From: Hypericum androsaemum | Lineage: Eukaryota > Streptophyta > Magnoliopsida > Malpighiales > Hypericaceae | Length of the DNA: 64,000 nt | Direction: 5' to 3' | Assembly (NCBI GenBank): GCA_963995505.1 | Contig: OZ023189.1 | Span: 1,439,155 to 1,503,154 of the forward strand | In this document: positions 46,621 to 59,129 of the stretch, one piece after another | Position numbering within the stretch: position 1 is the first letter of the stretch | Layout: every line of letters starts with the position of its first letter | Translations under genes and position numbers: made by a program | The notes under the pieces: generated by a model | The model's input: only the letters and a program-made list of their open reading frames with translations | What the model was told of the DNA's origin: nothing | Database searches by the model: none

Positions 46621-47849
46621 AAAAAAAAAGCATGCACCCTCGCTCCAAGCTGGCTTATAGAGAAGAATTTATGTTGTTGGAATAACATACTTTATCATGT
46701 ATATTTAGAGTCCAGTAGACCAGACTCTATTTAACAGATGATTTTTTTAATAATATTTTTTTACATTTATAAAAGTTGAATTTAAGATTTTTTTGAGTAA
46801 ACCAAAATCACTTACCACTCTCACCAACTCTAATCTAGAGAGAATAACATACTAAAAAAATCACGTTGTCACATATTCTCTCAATCTTCTTCCATCCACT
46901 TTTAATTATTTATCTTAATCGGATTCTTTAAGTTTATTATAATTCTTTTCTTCATAATGGTGGGGGGATCATCAGATTTTAAGAGACTAATTTTCTCGTC
47001 GGTAGATGTTGAGGGCCCACCGCCAGATGGCTACAATGAGTGTATATATATATATATATATATATATAGTTGATTATATTCTTATCTTCAACAGCTAATC
47101 GATCAATAAAACGGAACAAAAACAACCCGGATTGATATTACGACATTGTAGGTAAATATATTATTAAACGTGATACTGGAATTGCGATTGCTAGTCTCAT
47201 CAAAATCTTACCACACTCAAACTTGTAAGAAAAAAAATGGGGTAGGGAAAAATTACGCCGATAATAAAATCTATCTTGACTTTAAAATTTACAAAAATAA
47301 TGTCACGCCGTTAAAATATTAAGACATTGTCAGTAATAAGAAAAAAAATGTAGTATACGATGATAATGTTGTCCATAATATTCAGGATAAAGATGAGAAA
47401 ATTAGTTATTGGGGCCATCATGCTCAGATCTACAAGTAGAGGAGAAAATAAAGGGACTTTTAAACGCCGTTGATGTGCTTCTTGCTTCTGGGCAAGTATT
47501 GATGTCATTATCCAGATAGGGGCAGTACAAATTATTATATGAATCATATGCAGAAACTTGGTCTAAATATTTTTCACTCCAACAGGTAGAAGGTAGGTTT
47601 GGATTAATTAAGGAAATGTAGACGTGTCCAAATTACAATTGTTCATCAAATTAATTAAGATGAAGTGGACCAATTAATTCCGTAATAAAAAATAGACAGC
47701 ATCAGAAAACAAAATTTAAGCAAATCAGAAGAAAAGAAACTAAGCACCCAAACCAAAACCAAATTAAAGCAAGGAATTGAAGCCAAATTTAAGCACAAAA
47801 AAAGGTGATGTTTGATTTGATCTGTGTTTGGTTGGAGTAGAGTGGGTGG
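46621..47849. other. Intergenic; 3' flank of the TCP gene
   Basis: Contains an A-rich run next to the MULE and a (TA)n microsatellite at about 47041-47068. The last few hundred bases before 47850 are the probable 3' UTR of the TCP gene. No other gene is seen. Confidence 0.5.
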
Positions 47850-48962
47850 CTACTGGGAAGAGCTAGGGTTTGGATGATCCCCACTGTCACTCCCTTGAGG
47901 GTGGTTGTCCTGACTGTGTTGATCTAAGTTCATCCCTAAACCAACCCTATAACCACTTAGTATACCACCACCTCCTCCCCCTCCTCCCATGTTACTCCCT
48001 GCTGATACTCCCAACCCGAGTTGCTGGTGATGATGATGATGATGTTGTTGATGTTGATGTTGATGTTGAGGAGCCACCTGCCCGGCCCGGCCGCCGAAAT
48101 TCAGCCTCTGCATCGAGGCCATCCCGGCCGGGAACGTCCACATCTGGTGCTCCGGCGTTGTGGCTGCAGCTCCCCCGGCCACGGGAAGCATCCAGAAGGC
48201 GTTGCCGCCGTTGGCTGCAGCTGCTGGGGCGGCCACCGCCCACATGGCCGGAGTGGGTATCATGTTTGTAGCTGGCGGCCTCGGTTTATCCGCTGCTTCA
48301 ACGGGCTGCTCGCTGGTACTACTACTACTCTCCTTGAAGAGATCTTCTCTGAACGCTTTCCTCATGAAGCTCTCCTCGTGGCTCTGTGGTGGGTACAGCT
48401 GCTGGTGGTGGTGGTGGAACCCTAGCATCCTGCCCTCGTTGGCCAGGGCCCCGCTGTGGAACGCGAGGGGCGCTGACTTGGAGATGGTGGTGCCGCTGCT
48501 GCGGAGGGAGACGTTCAGGGTGGAGAAGTTGGCCGGGATTGTGCCGGTCCCGGTGGCCGCGACGATGGCGGGCTCGGCCTGCTGGAGGAGCCACTCTATG
48601 GTCTCCCCGTCGGACTTGTGGCCCAGCTCCTTCGTCAGCTGGAAAACACGCGCCGCACACATCGCCGGCATCCGGATGCGCCGCCCCCGCCCGTCCACCT
48701 TCGTGTGCCGGTCCTTGGAGGGCCGCTTGGCGGAGGGCTTCTGTAGGGCGGTTGACGGAGAAGGCTGGACCTCGGTCATGGACCCCGCCGCCTGGTGTGG
48801 GGCAGAGCTGGAGCCGAGCTGGGTCTCGAGGGAGACCAACTGTAGCGAAGATGGGGTGGTGGCCGCTGGTGACGATGACGTAGTTGGATCTTTACTTGGG
48901 TTGTTGCCTCTGATGGGTTCCATTAGCTTCATCCCGGTGTTTCTCCTCTTGTTGTTCATCAT
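47850..48962 (-). CDS. Class I TCP transcription factor
   Basis: A single exon of 370 codons plus stop. The TCP domain covers about residues 79-133: a basic part [20 protein letters not shown], then a helix-loop-helix with [20 protein letters not shown] and [12 protein letters not shown]. The short basic region and [20 protein letters not shown] are diagnostic of class I (PCF) rather than class II (CYC/TB1). The conserved Cys in the basic-helix I junction (MPAMCAARV) is present. The C-terminal half is low-complexity: Ala/Gly runs, a His/Gln tract ([15 protein letters not shown]) and a Gly run. It binds GGNCCCAC-type sites and regulates cell proliferation and growth; by overall layout it is closest to the TCP8/14/15/22/23 group, but I cannot assign the orthologue. 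Two ATGs start the frame (MM); the first is used. The gene is much GC-richer than its surroundings. A long plus-strand frame over it is an artefact. Confidence 0.95.
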   Translation of the reverse strand: MMNNKRRNTGMKLMEPIRGNNPSKDPTTSSSPAATTPSSLQLVSLETQLGSSSAPHQAAGSMTEVQPSPSTALQKPSAKRPSKDRHTKVDGRGRRIRMPAMCAARVFQLTKELGHKSDGETIEWLLQQAEPAIVAATGTGTIPANFSTLNVSLRSSGTTISKSAPLAFHSGALANEGRMLGFHHHHQQLYPPQSHEESFMRKAFREDLFKESSSSTSEQPVEAADKPRPPATNMIPTPAMWAVAAPAAAANGGNAFWMLPVAGGAAATTPEHQMWTFPAGMASMQRLNFGGRAGQVAPQHQHQHQQHHHHHHQQLGLGVSAGSNMGGGGGGGGILSGYRVGLGMNLDQHSQDNHPQGSDSGDHPNPSSSQ

Positions 48963-49699
48963 CTTCCAACTATTAAAAATCCGAACCCATATGACCTCTC
49001 CATCTTTCTTGATTTCTTCTTCTTCTTCAAGGCTCTCGCTCTTGAAGGACGAAACTGTAGCACCAAGAAAAGAAAAAAAGGGGAATAGAGAGAGAGAGAG
49101 AGAGAATTAGTAGTAGTAGGAGAGTGTGGTGAGTGATCCTCCAATGGAAGTGCGTGGGGATCTTCCTTGTGATTGACCGTTGTCCCTTGAGAGAGAGATT
49201 GGTAGAGAGAGAAAGAGCAGTAGGGTGAAGTATTAGCAAGAAGCGTTTACATTCACTCGAAAATTATTATAGTTTAACTAATTTTTGAGTTTGATATTTG
49301 AAATTGTATTGGTATTAAATATTTGTTTAAAAAATTTTACCGATTCAATAATATTATACGACTCAAATTTGAATTAGTCAGACTAATAAAAAATAATAGT
49401 ATAAACAAAAAATATATAGCTAGTAGTAGGTGTGAGAGAGAAAAGGCAATAAAGTCATAAAGAATCAGTGTAGATGGGCCTGTGTGTGAAATTCCAGGAC
49501 TACTGAGTGTGGGGCCACCCTCTGAGATAGGAATGTTGATTGTACCAGTACAATTAATTAGTATTAGTTATAAATTAGTTGATATAATTTAATTCGAGAT
49601 TTCGATAACAGTTGTTTTTCCATAAAAAAAGTAACAGTTATTTTAAACTTGTTAGGTTCTTTTAGAAAAAGTCTAATTTAAATTTGGATTACTAAATTA
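48963..49699. promoter_or_regulatory. 5' UTR and proximal promoter region of the TCP gene
   Basis: A CT-rich leader on the minus strand, including an (AG)n run at 49087-49104 on the plus strand and a second GAGAGA cluster at 49189-49216. Plant TCP genes often have such CT-rich 5' UTRs. Beyond about 49260 the sequence is AT-rich. No TATA box can be singled out. Confidence 0.4.
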
Positions 49700-49919
49700 G
49701 TTGAATACATCAGTGTAGCGCGCGTGCGGCCCAGAACATCTAAGGGCATCAGAGACCTGTTATTGCCTCAAACTTCCTTGGCATGGAAGGCCATAGTCCC
49801 TCTAAGAAGCTGGCCGCGAAGGATACCTCCGCATAGCTAGTTAGCAGGCTGAGGTCTCGTTCGTTAACGGAATTAACCAGACAAATCGCTCCACCAACTA
49901 AGAACGGCCATGCACCACC

Positions 49920-49952
<33 letters not shown>

Positions 49953-49953
49953 T

Positions 49954-49986
<33 letters not shown>

Positions 49987-50010
49987 CCGTGTTGAGTCAA
50001 ATTAAGCCGC

Positions 50011-50044
<34 letters not shown>

Positions 50045-50045
50045 T

Positions 50046-50083
<38 letters not shown>

Positions 50084-50092
50084 TCCAAAGAC
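49700..50092 (-). rRNA. 18S rRNA gene fragment (pseudogene), about 393 bp
   Basis: The minus strand reads as the central-to-3' part of plant 18S rRNA, from TCCGGGGGGAGTATGGTCGC through GGCACCACCAGGAGTGGAGC and CGTTAACGAACGAGACCTCA to GCGCGCTACACTGATGTATT. Both ends break off inside the rRNA gene. There are a few substitutions against the standard plant sequence, for example GTTAATCC-type changes on the plus strand and AAATTGACGG in place of GGAATTGACGG. It is an isolated insert, not an rDNA unit, and should not make rRNA. Confidence 0.95.
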
Positions 50093-52459
50093 AATTTTTT
50101 ATTGTTTTGTTGAATTCTAGCACCTGAGAATGAAGCACTGTCAAATACATGTTGATAGAACTTTCTCACATTTTAAAATTTTTACTTGACTAAAATCTGA
50201 ATTATTCAAGAAAATGAATGTGTTGATACGAGTACGAAAAATGTAATTGAGGCTACAACTCACGGTTTGGTGTTACAACACATATGTCTTTCGTATAATT
50301 AGAGTACTAAACCTACTATTTTTAATGCGGTAATGCATCACATACACATACAATAGAACTTCAATAAGTAGCTGTCAAAAAAAAATTCGTTACTCGTTCC
50401 CATTGGTTTATCTGTTTCTCCTCATATTTTTGCTAAATGGTGATCTATATATATCAAATGAAAATATTTTATGTTATTAATTTTGTAATAAAACTCAGAA
50501 AATTGAAAATGAAATTTGTAGGTTTCATCGTAACTATTGACTGTATCAAATTACACTCGGTGAAACGAAAGTCCTAAAATTCTCTCCTCTTCCATGCACT
50601 TTCCCTTGCGTTTGAAAAGTGGGTCTGCCGTGTCTAAGCATAGACTTTTCGGTATGAAAACATTGAAAAAGCTGATAGGCAAAGAAAAAACATCACCATC
50701 CCAAAAATGTTTTGTACATAAAGAAATCTGTATGGGTCATTTTCTATCACTACTAATCAGCTTTTTCTACCGTCTCTATTAAACCTTATCCACCCACCCA
50801 TCATTATTTGCTTTCCATTTAATTACTATTATTATTATTTTCTACTAATAACAGATTTTGGTTGATAATGACAATCACGATGACGTTAATCAGAATTCCA
50901 AATATAGTAGAATCGGCGATCATCTCTAAATTCATAATCTCTCTCTAGAGTGAAAAGAAAAATTATGATCTCAAGTAGGTACTAATGTTAAATTATCATA
51001 ACCTCTCTATCATAATAGCTATTTTTTAAGAAAAATAATTACATATTTTATAAATTTGAAAAATATTTTAAGACACTAATTTCTTCTAAATTTATTGATT
51101 GGTAAATTTTACAGCATACTTCATCTTCTAAATCTATTAAAAGTCCAAGAAACTATTTAAATTTGCTATGGGATAGTGTGATTATCATTGATTTTTTGTG
51201 ATCTCATTATATAAAAAATGATTATAATTTACTTATATTTTTAGTGAGTTTGATATAGACAAAATAATTTTTGGTGTGTATCTAGTAGTTGCTAAAAAGT
51301 AAAAACATAAAACATAAATTTCTCTTATCAATATTGTTTTTAAACTGATATATTATACCGTCGGAATAATATCACTTTCCAATTAGTTGTACCGTAACCC
51401 TTTATTGTTCGGTACCCTTCAAAGTGCATTAGTGGTGGCTTCGTGTGCTTCTTTTGCGTTGGGGTGAATTACCGCGGTAATACAGTATAACACGAACGGA
51501 ATTTTGTCTGCAGCTGGTAACAGACAAAATAAAAGCAAGGGCAGTGGGGTTATAAAAGGGTAAACTTTAAATGCTACTGCTATATAATTGAACCCAGGTC
51601 GGCAGGTCCCCTACACAATCTCTCTCTCTGGCCCCTAATTTAATTGTCCTTTCAAAGAACTTTCTTAGTGGTGGTCTATTGACTCTATTCCCAAGTCAAC
51701 ACCCTATCTTTTGTATTTTTTTTAAAATTGATCATTCTAAGTTACTATATGTAATTTTATTAACTCGCATTTATTCCTTATATTATTTCTATCTAGATAA
51801 AATAACTTGACATCACCTCACCAAAATGTCTTCTTGCTAGTGGAAGTTCAAAATCTATTGGACGGCTGAAAGAAAATTGTTGCGTGAGCGTAATTCATGT
51901 GGATAATTTACCATAAGATAAAGAGTACTGTAAAATTAATACTGTTAATTTGGTGGGCTTTGTACAACGCCACAGCTATTAATTGATCTTTTAGTTGTAA
52001 TAGGGCCAATCTACGGTAATTAAATAGGACGAAGAAAAACGCAACAACGGACAAGGGAAGTGTTAAAGTTTATTCCAAGATTTTGAGCCCTAGAAATACA
52101 TTATTAAATATTTGTTGTAATTTGTAAAAATTTTGTCATTATTTAAATATTTTGATAAACAAAAAAAAGGAGGAAAATCATTACTTGGCAGAAAAAGGCA
52201 AAACAACCAAAGTGGAAATATACTAAGAGAAGGGATTGAGACGAAATTTTGTGGTGCACATTAAAGGAGCTCCCAGAACTAAAGTAAGGGAAACTGCAAT
52301 TGGTAGGCCAAGCAACATTCAACGCGGAAGCTATATACAGCTCACCGTGACATCTTATGCATTATGACAGCTCATCACAGCGCAGTCCCACTTTTTTCAT
52401 TCACTATTCCGAATTTCTCCAATGTGTTATCTATTTTTGCTATCATCCTTACTATTTAT
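50093..52459. other. AT-rich intergenic DNA
   Basis: No domain, RNA gene or transposon end was recognised over about 2.4 kb. Several short ATT/TAA-rich runs, one of them near 50820-50850. The frame 50594-50782 lacks recognisable content. Confidence 0.5.
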
Positions 52460-53360
52460 TGTTGTTAGTCGGAGGTGGTGTACTTGATTATGATCTTAGT
52501 CGAGGCAAGAGTTTGACTCTTTCTCCGTAAGACGAGATTGCCCCGTATTCGGTGCTTACGAGCTACGACAATCGTCCCCAAGATACAACGACTAGTTGCT
52601 TCCAAGATCGTAGCACAACGATTCTCGAAGTTTCGGCGAACCGCTGGATACTCTGAACTTTCTTGAGAGAGAGAGAGAGAGAGAGAACGACTATTGCTAA
52701 TGAATACTTATGCAATGAGTGTTCGAGACGAGTTTGGAAGTGAGGGGGAGAGGCCTATTTATAGGCGCTGGATGAGAGGGAGGCAGGCACTCCGAAGGGG
52801 CACGAGGCACTTCCGAGGAGATGCATCAGTTCGGCCAGCAGGCAGACTGCCTCCTTCCGGCACCTTTTCGGCCAGCCAGAGGCACCCCTTCGCCTACCAG
52901 ATTCCACTAGCCTGCTCGTGACCCTTTGGTGCTCGTAGGCACCCCTTCGGTGGGTTATCTGGATAGGCCATTCCTTCCGCACCTCTTCGCGTTCGAGTAT
53001 TCTGGAGTCTTCCGGAATCAGCCAAAAATGTAGGTTCCTCAGTTCCTCGCAACGATGCGTACGCACAAAGTACCAAGTGTACTACAAAGCGCCCATTGTG
53101 ACCTGCGTCCAATGCGCGCATGCGCGTGCTCATGCTCGTGCTCGGATGTTGCGTAGCACCATCCTCGTAGCATGTCCGAGTTACCTTTCCAGGTGGTCAA
53201 CTTAGTTCCTAGCTAACCAGGAGAATCTCCTTATAAACTTGGAAAATTTTATTGCATTTTCCAATGTGGTAATGCCCTTTTCCATTCCATATTGGGCCTC
53301 CCACTTTGGGCTTTTCACCTTTAGGCTTTTTTGCTTGAATTCCATCATTCAATTCCAACA
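52460..53360 (-). repeat. Copia LTR (3' LTR)
   Basis: 901 bp, TGTTGG to ACAACA on the minus strand. A TATA box in GCGCCTATAAATAGGC lies near 52753-52768 on the minus strand. A (GA)n run is at 52663-52686. The frames inside are LTR noise repeated in the other copy. Confidence 0.93.
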
Positions 53361-53839
53361 ATCTCCCACATGAATGATGATTTATGTATGCTGACACTTT
53401 TAAGAAAAGTTCTGACGAGTTATCATTGCATCGAGATAGGTAGCTTATGGCTTTGAACCTTCTCTAGTAAGATATTATCGGATTTACTTGTTGCTCAGTG
53501 AACGCGATGTCTTAAAATGGTCAGTTTTTTTATGTAAACCAAGACAATAACATTTACCCAATGATATCTCTAATATCCTTCAGTTCTCACGTTTTATCTG
53601 TTTTGGCCATGGACCTTATCTTGGATTCATAAGTGTTCGTTCTATTCGAAGCGGCTTCACTTCACACTTGTATAGGTGATCTCCTATTAAGAGTATCCTG
53701 CCATACTCTACCTTTTTTTCTGGTATATGAATTATTAAAAGCGCAGACGCTTAACCTAACCACACCTCTGCAGGTTCGTACTTGGACAGCTTCTGAGAAT
53801 GGGATGGGTTCCAAGTAATCATCTTAATCATCCATAACT

Positions 53840-54358
53840 TAGTTGTCTCATTGAACCAAGTTTGTGGGATCTCCACTGATCATGGTTGAGTTACTGCTAT
53901 GAACGTTTTTAATGTGCAAGTTTTAACCACCTTTCTCTTACTGCGTTATACATTTGATCTCTGTTGATTCCTTTCGTCAAAGGATCAGCTATGTTGTCTT
54001 TGGACTTCACATAATCAATGGTAATTATACTACCAGAGATCAACTGTCTAACAATGTTATGTCTCCTACGGATGTGTCAAGACTTACCATTGTACATAGT
54101 ACTTTGTGCTCTCCCGATTGCTGATATGCTATCACAATGTATCAACACAGGAGGCACAGGCTTGTTCTAACAAGAAATATCCTCTAGGAAGTTTCTAAGC
54201 CATTCAGCTTCTTCCCTAGATTTGTCTAGTGCTATAAACTCTGACTCCATGGTGGATCGAGCTGTGCACATTTGTTTAGAGAATTTTCAGGACACAGCTC
54301 TGCCACCTATGGTGAACACGTAACCACTAGTGGATTTAGAGTCTTTGGTGTCCGATAT
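53840..54358 (-). pseudogene. Copia RNase H remnant
   Basis: The minus-strand translation in broken frames gives EAEWLRNFLEDISC-like and PPVLIHCDSISAIGRAQSTM segments followed by IADPLTKGI-like text, the usual end of Copia pol. Stops interrupt it at several points, including directly after the reverse transcriptase frame at 54359. Confidence 0.75.
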
Positions 54359-55246
54359 CTAATTCGCATTACTGTATCCTTCCAATGCAGCTGGATATCT
54401 CGTATAAAGTATGCCATGGTTCAAAGTATATTTTAGATACTTTAGAACCCTTTCCAAAGCTAGCCAGTGATCCGTTCCTGGATTGCTTGTGAATCTACTA
54501 AGCTTGCTAACTGTATATGTAATATCAGGACGTGTACAATTTGTCAAGTACATCAGGCTCCCAATGATCCTTGCATATTTTAGTTGAGATACTGGATCCC
54601 CTCTATTTTTAGCTAAGTGTAGACTCAGGTCTACCAGAGTCTTAGTCGGAGGTTTGTCAAATACTTCGAATTTCTTGAGTACGTTTTCAACATAGTGAGA
54701 TTGTGACAAGACAATTCCTTCAGTCGTCCTAGAGATTTTTATCCCTAATATGATATCAGCTAGACCCATATCTTTCATGTCAAAATTGTTCTTTAACATG
54801 TTCTTAGTTTTCATGTTAAGATCATTACTACTTCCCATGACTAACATGTCATCTACATACAGACATACAATCACGTAAGCATCAGGTGTGCCTTCAATGT
54901 ATACACATTTATTACACTCATTGATCTTAAAGCCATTTGACATCATTGTTCTGTCAAATTTCTCATGACATTGTTTTGGCGCATGTTTCAGCCCGTACAA
55001 TGACTTGACCAGTTTGTATACTTTATGCTTTTGTCCGGGGGCAACAAACCCTTCAGATTGTTCCATATATATCTCCTCTTCCAGATTTCTATTTAGGAAA
55101 GCTATTTTTACATCCATCTGATGTATCTCGAGGTTATAGAGTGCTGCAACAGCTATAAGTACTCTAATAGATGTGATTCTTGTGACCGGCGAGTACGTGT
55201 CAAAGTAATCATATCCTTCCTTCTGTTTGAATCCTTTAGCTACCAA
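54359..55246 (-). pseudogene. Copia reverse transcriptase segment
   Basis: An open frame of 295 residues with [58 protein letters not shown], the catalytic [10 protein letters not shown] box and the C-terminal [20 protein letters not shown]. These are the standard Copia blocks. In the second, the usual K-T-A-F has become K-I-A-F. Upstream the frame is broken at [10 protein letters not shown] by stops. Lineage not assigned; the wording is nearest to Tork-type elements by memory. Confidence 0.93.
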
Positions 55247-55522
55247 CCGAGTTTTGTACTTGTCGATTGATCCATCAGCTTTGTATTTCCTTTTAAGGAT
55301 CTACTTATAACCTAAAAGTTTACAACCTGGTGGAAGATCCACGATTTCCCACATGTGGTTTTGCATGATGGACTATATCTCACAGTTGATAGCTTCTTTC
55401 CAAAGAGGAGCATCTGGACTAGACAATGCCTCTTGGATTGTCCCAGATTCATTTTCTAACACATATGTCAGAAAATCTGGACCAAACGACTTGGTCGTTC
55501 TTGCCTTTTTGCTGCGTCTAGG

Positions 55523-56600
55523 TTACTCAACAACTTGATGAGAACCTTGAGTAGTTTCATAAGCTCTTTTGTTAGAGCTTGGGTCTTTCCTCTCCATGTT
55601 TGGAAAGATATTCTCAAAGAATGTTGCATTCCTTGATTCTATGACCATTCCCTCGTTGATTTCAGGATTTTCAGACTTGTGCACTAGAAATCGGTATGCG
55701 ATACTGTTGTAGGCATATCCGATAAAGATGCAGTCAATAGTATTGGCCATATTCTCACCCTTTTAAGTGGAAGTATTTCTACCTTAGCTAGGCACCCCCA
55801 CATTTTAAGGTAACCGTAGGAAGACTTTCTCCCTTTCCATAGTTCATATGGGGTTTTGTGCCTTTTCTTGTGTGGTAATTTATTTAGAATGTGGGTAGCA
55901 CATATTCTGGGGTAAGTCCGAGCTAATCAACATAGCATTCATCATCTCCTTGAGAGTTCGATTCTTACATTCAGCTACACCATTTGATTGAGGTGAGTAT
56001 GGTGCAGTCATCTGATGAATAATGCCATTTGGTTAGCAGAATTTCTCAAACGGAGCTACATATTCTCCCCCTCTATTACTTCGAATCATTTTGATTTTAC
56101 TGCTAAGTTGATTTTCAACTTCATTCTTATAACTCTTGAAAGGTTTGAAGGCTTCGTCCTTTCCTTTCAAGAGATATACGTAACAGTATCTTGTGCAATC
56201 ATCGATAAATATAATGAAATACTTTTTCCCACCTCTAGTTTACACATGTTTCATATCGCATACGTCGGTATGAATTAACTCTAAAGGTGTAGTACTTCTT
56301 TCCACTGAATGGAAAGGTGCTTTGGCCATTTTTGCCTCAATACATACTTTGCATTTATCGTTTGAGTTAAACTCCAGTTTATGCAATAAATTTAAACTTA
56401 TCAACTTTCTTAATGAGCTTAAATTTACGTGTCATAATCTATCATGCCATAAGTTAGAATACTCAGCCAAGTAAGAAGAATTAATAACTTTATTCTGGCC
56501 CTCAAAGGCACGTTGTACAGTTATTACATTCATCTTGAAGAGTCCCCTATCTAGGTAACCCTTTCCTACAAATGTACCAGCTTTGGTCAATACAAATTTA
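55523..56600 (-). pseudogene. Copia integrase remnant
   Basis: Contains IDCIFIGYAYNSIAYRFLVH and SRNATFFENIFP, the usual integrase C-terminal segment. Farther up, in broken frames, there are pieces matching Copia integrase core (PYSPQSNGVAE-like order at about 55990-55960 and KCKVCIEAKMAK-like at about 56330). Several stops and shifts. Confidence 0.75.
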
Positions 56601-56605
56601 TCAGC

Positions 56606-56929
56606 CTAAAAAATTAGCTTCAACCCGGCTTTGCTTAACAGGGAGCTGGATACTAGATTCTTGCGAATGTCTGGGACATACAACACATCCTTGAGGGTCA
56701 GCTTCTTGCCTGAGGTCAGCTTCAGTACCACCTTCGGTGCTTCTTCTTTCAAGAACCGGACCAGGTTGAGCGTTATCAGGTAGAACAACATCTTTTGTTG
56801 CCACCTCTTGAACTCGGTGCCATTGAACTTTACCGGCCTTTCGGCATGGACAGTTTCTGGGACCATCGGCACTGGTGCCTGAGCAGAGCTTGATGATGCA
56901 ATCTTCAAGAACACGAATCTCGTCTTACG
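56606..56929 (-). pseudogene. Copia gag start fused to a distal gag-pol segment
   Basis: The frame begins [20 protein letters not shown] and continues [20 protein letters not shown], the usual start of this type of Gag. After FLKEEAPK it jumps directly to [20 protein letters not shown] and [13 protein letters not shown], which belong just before the integrase. Most of gag, the zinc knuckle and the protease are missing. The likely initiator ATG is altered: the codon before GCATCATCAAGC is ATT. Confidence 0.75.
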
Positions 56930-56931
56930 AT

Positions 56932-57742
56932 TGTTGTTAGTCGGAGGTGGTGTACTTGATTAGGATCTTAGTCGAGGCTAGAGTTTGACTCTTTCTCCGT
57001 AAGACGAGATTGTCCCATATTCAGTGCTTACGGACTACGGCAATCGTCCCCAAGATACAACGACTAGTTGCTTCTAAGATCGTAGCACAATGATTCTCGA
57101 AGCTTCGGCAAACCGCTGTATACTCAAAACTTTCTTGAGAGAGAACGACTATTGCTAATGAATGCTTATGCAATGAGTGTTCGGGATGAGTTTGGAAGTG
57201 AGGGAGAGAGGCCTATTTATAGGCGCTGGATGGGAGGGAGGCAGACACTCCGAAGGGACACGAGGCACTTCCGAGGAGATGCATCTGTTCGGCCAGCTGG
57301 CAGACTGCCTCCTTCGTGCACCTTTTCGGCCAGCCAGAGGCATCCCTTCGCCTACCAGATTCAGCCTGCCTGCTCGTGACCCTTTGGTGCTCGTAGGCAC
57401 CCCTTCGGTAGATTCTCTGGATAGGCCATTCCTTCCGCACCTCTTCGCGGCGTACACGTGCCAAGTGCACCACAAAATGCTCATTGCAACCTACGTCCAA
57501 CGTGCGCGTGCTCGTGCTCGTGCTCGGATGGTGTTACGCACCATCCTCGTAGCATGTCCAAGTTACCTTTCCAGGTGGTCAACTTAGTTCCTAGCTAACA
57601 AGGAGAATCTCCTTATAAACTTAGAAAACTTTTTTGCATTTTTTAATATGGTAATGCCCTTTCCTATTTCATATTGGGCCTCCCACTTTGGATTTTTTAC
57701 CTTTGAGTTTTTTTGTTTGAACTTCATCATTCAATTTCAACA
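56932..57742 (-). repeat. Copia LTR (5' LTR)
   Basis: 811 bp, clearly diverged from the 3' LTR by substitutions and several gaps. The largest gap is about 60 bp, lost near 57450 relative to 52995-53055. TATA box in GCGCCTATAAATAGGC near 57209-57224 on the minus strand. Confidence 0.92.
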
Positions 57743-57779
57743 TTTATTACAAGTATTTAAATATCTTGTTGAGATTACA

Positions 57780-59120
57780 TGTTGTTAGTTGCAAGTGTAG
57801 TGTGGCAGTCATCATGTTTGTTTCGAAAGTGGAGAACCCATGAAACACATCGAACTTCTAGCTTATGTAATACCTCGCTAAAACATGCGACCAAGCTAGT
57901 GACAATGAGGTTACAAGCTTTCATGCCTTTGTGGGAACACATAACCAGATTAGTTTTGTCCCGGGACGTAATATTATGGGGGATATAATATTGTGCAGGA
58001 AATCATCCATACGATGAAGAAACGAAGACAAGGGAAAGAAATTATGGCTCTGAAAAGGGACTTAGCCAAAACTTACGATCGGCTAAGTTGGATATTTCAT
58101 GAGGAAAACCTTAGAACTGTTAAACCTCCCTAATTCATTGATTAACTTGATACTCACTTGTATATCCTCGGCCTTGATACATGTGTTGTGAAATGAGGAA
58201 AGAACTGGTTCATTCAAATCAACGCAAGTAGTAGGGCAAGGGGACCCCCTCTCGCTGTATTTATCTATCTTATGCTTGGTACGCCAATGATCACCAGGAA
58301 GGTCCAGCAAAGCGAATGGAGACCGTTTCAAACGTCACAAGGGGTCCTTCTATTTCACATTTATTTTCGTTGATGACTTATTTCTTTTTGCAGAAGTGAC
58401 TAAATCACAAGCCTTATTCTTTCACAAATGCTTGACGAGATTCATAATGCATTGAGTCAACAAGTAAGCAAGCTCAAAACTATAATCTTTGTGTTAAAGA
58501 ATGCTTCAACATCCTTGGCACAAGGTTTGGCTCATATGTTGGGAGTTTCACTCACCAACAATATGGGACGGTATTTGAGTATGCCTTTGTTGCATGATTG
58601 TGTTACAAAAAGTACCATGCCTTCATCCTAGACAAAGTTTACGAGAGGCTATGAAGATGGTGCTTTGAGAAGTTTTCCTTCGTCGGGAAAGCAACTATTT
58701 ATCAAGCTGTCCTAGCTACCTTGTCTTCGTATGCGATGCAAACCACCAAACTTCCTCTAGGCATTTGTTATGCGGTGGAGAAAGTTCAAAGACGTTTGCT
58801 ATGAGGGAACCACGACAACAAAAAAGCGCCATCACTTACTTGAGTGGCAGACCGTGTGCCCACCAAAGGCGGCTGGAGTCTTGGGTTTCAAAAATCTAAG
58901 GCAACAAAACACTGCGCTTTTAATGAAATTGGCATGGCATTTTATTTAAGATCGCACTGCGTTTTGATTGCTGGTCCTCTAGATCAAGTATGTGAAACAA
59001 GATGTAATCATCTAGAACGTGACTAGCAAACCGATGAGCTCTCGCCTATGGGAAACTTTAGTAGCTTTGTGGCCGGTCATGCTACAAGGTCTTCAGTGGA
59101 CTACATGGAATATGGAACCC
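57780..59120 (+). pseudogene. Plant L1-type LINE reverse transcriptase remnant
   Basis: The plus-strand translation across several frames gives LCNTSLKHATKLVTMRLQAF, ISFVPGRNI, VGQGDPLSLYLSIL, FVDDLFLFAEV, the NMGRYLSMPLLH block, SYAMQT and GGLGF-like segments in the order of plant L1 ORF2. The FVDDL box near 58370 is the polymerase site. Stops and shifts are frequent. The 5' end lies just right of the Copia insertion; nothing similar is found left of 52.4 kb, so the Copia did not simply insert into this LINE. Confidence 0.85.
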
Positions 59121-59129
59121 TGGCCTGAT

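Larger units (their letters stand above)
52460..57742 (-). mobile_element. Copia LTR retrotransposon with an internal gag-protease deletion
   Basis: 5283 bp with LTRs at 52460-53360 and 56932-57742 and a 5-bp target duplication TTTAT (52455-52459 and 57743-57747). On the minus strand the order is gag fragment, integrase, reverse transcriptase, RNase H, which is the Copia order. The purine tract GTGGGAGAT abuts the 3' LTR (left). Many stops and frame changes make it non-functional. The sequence after the 5' LTR (ATCGTAAGACGAGATTCGTG) does not match the iMet primer site, so the primer tRNA is not identified. Confidence 0.93.

Noticed and set aside
48160..49110. Long plus-strand open frame (316 codons) over the TCP gene
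   Set aside because: It is antisense to the TCP coding exon, its codons mirror GC-rich TCP sequence, and no domain is present.
49700..50092. 18S segment considered as part of an active rDNA unit
   Set aside because: Only about 393 bp is present, with substitutions, and no 5.8S, 25S or spacer sequence is nearby.
52694..53133. Open frames in the Copia LTRs (also 57152-57587)
   Set aside because: LTR noise present in both copies, with no recognisable protein.
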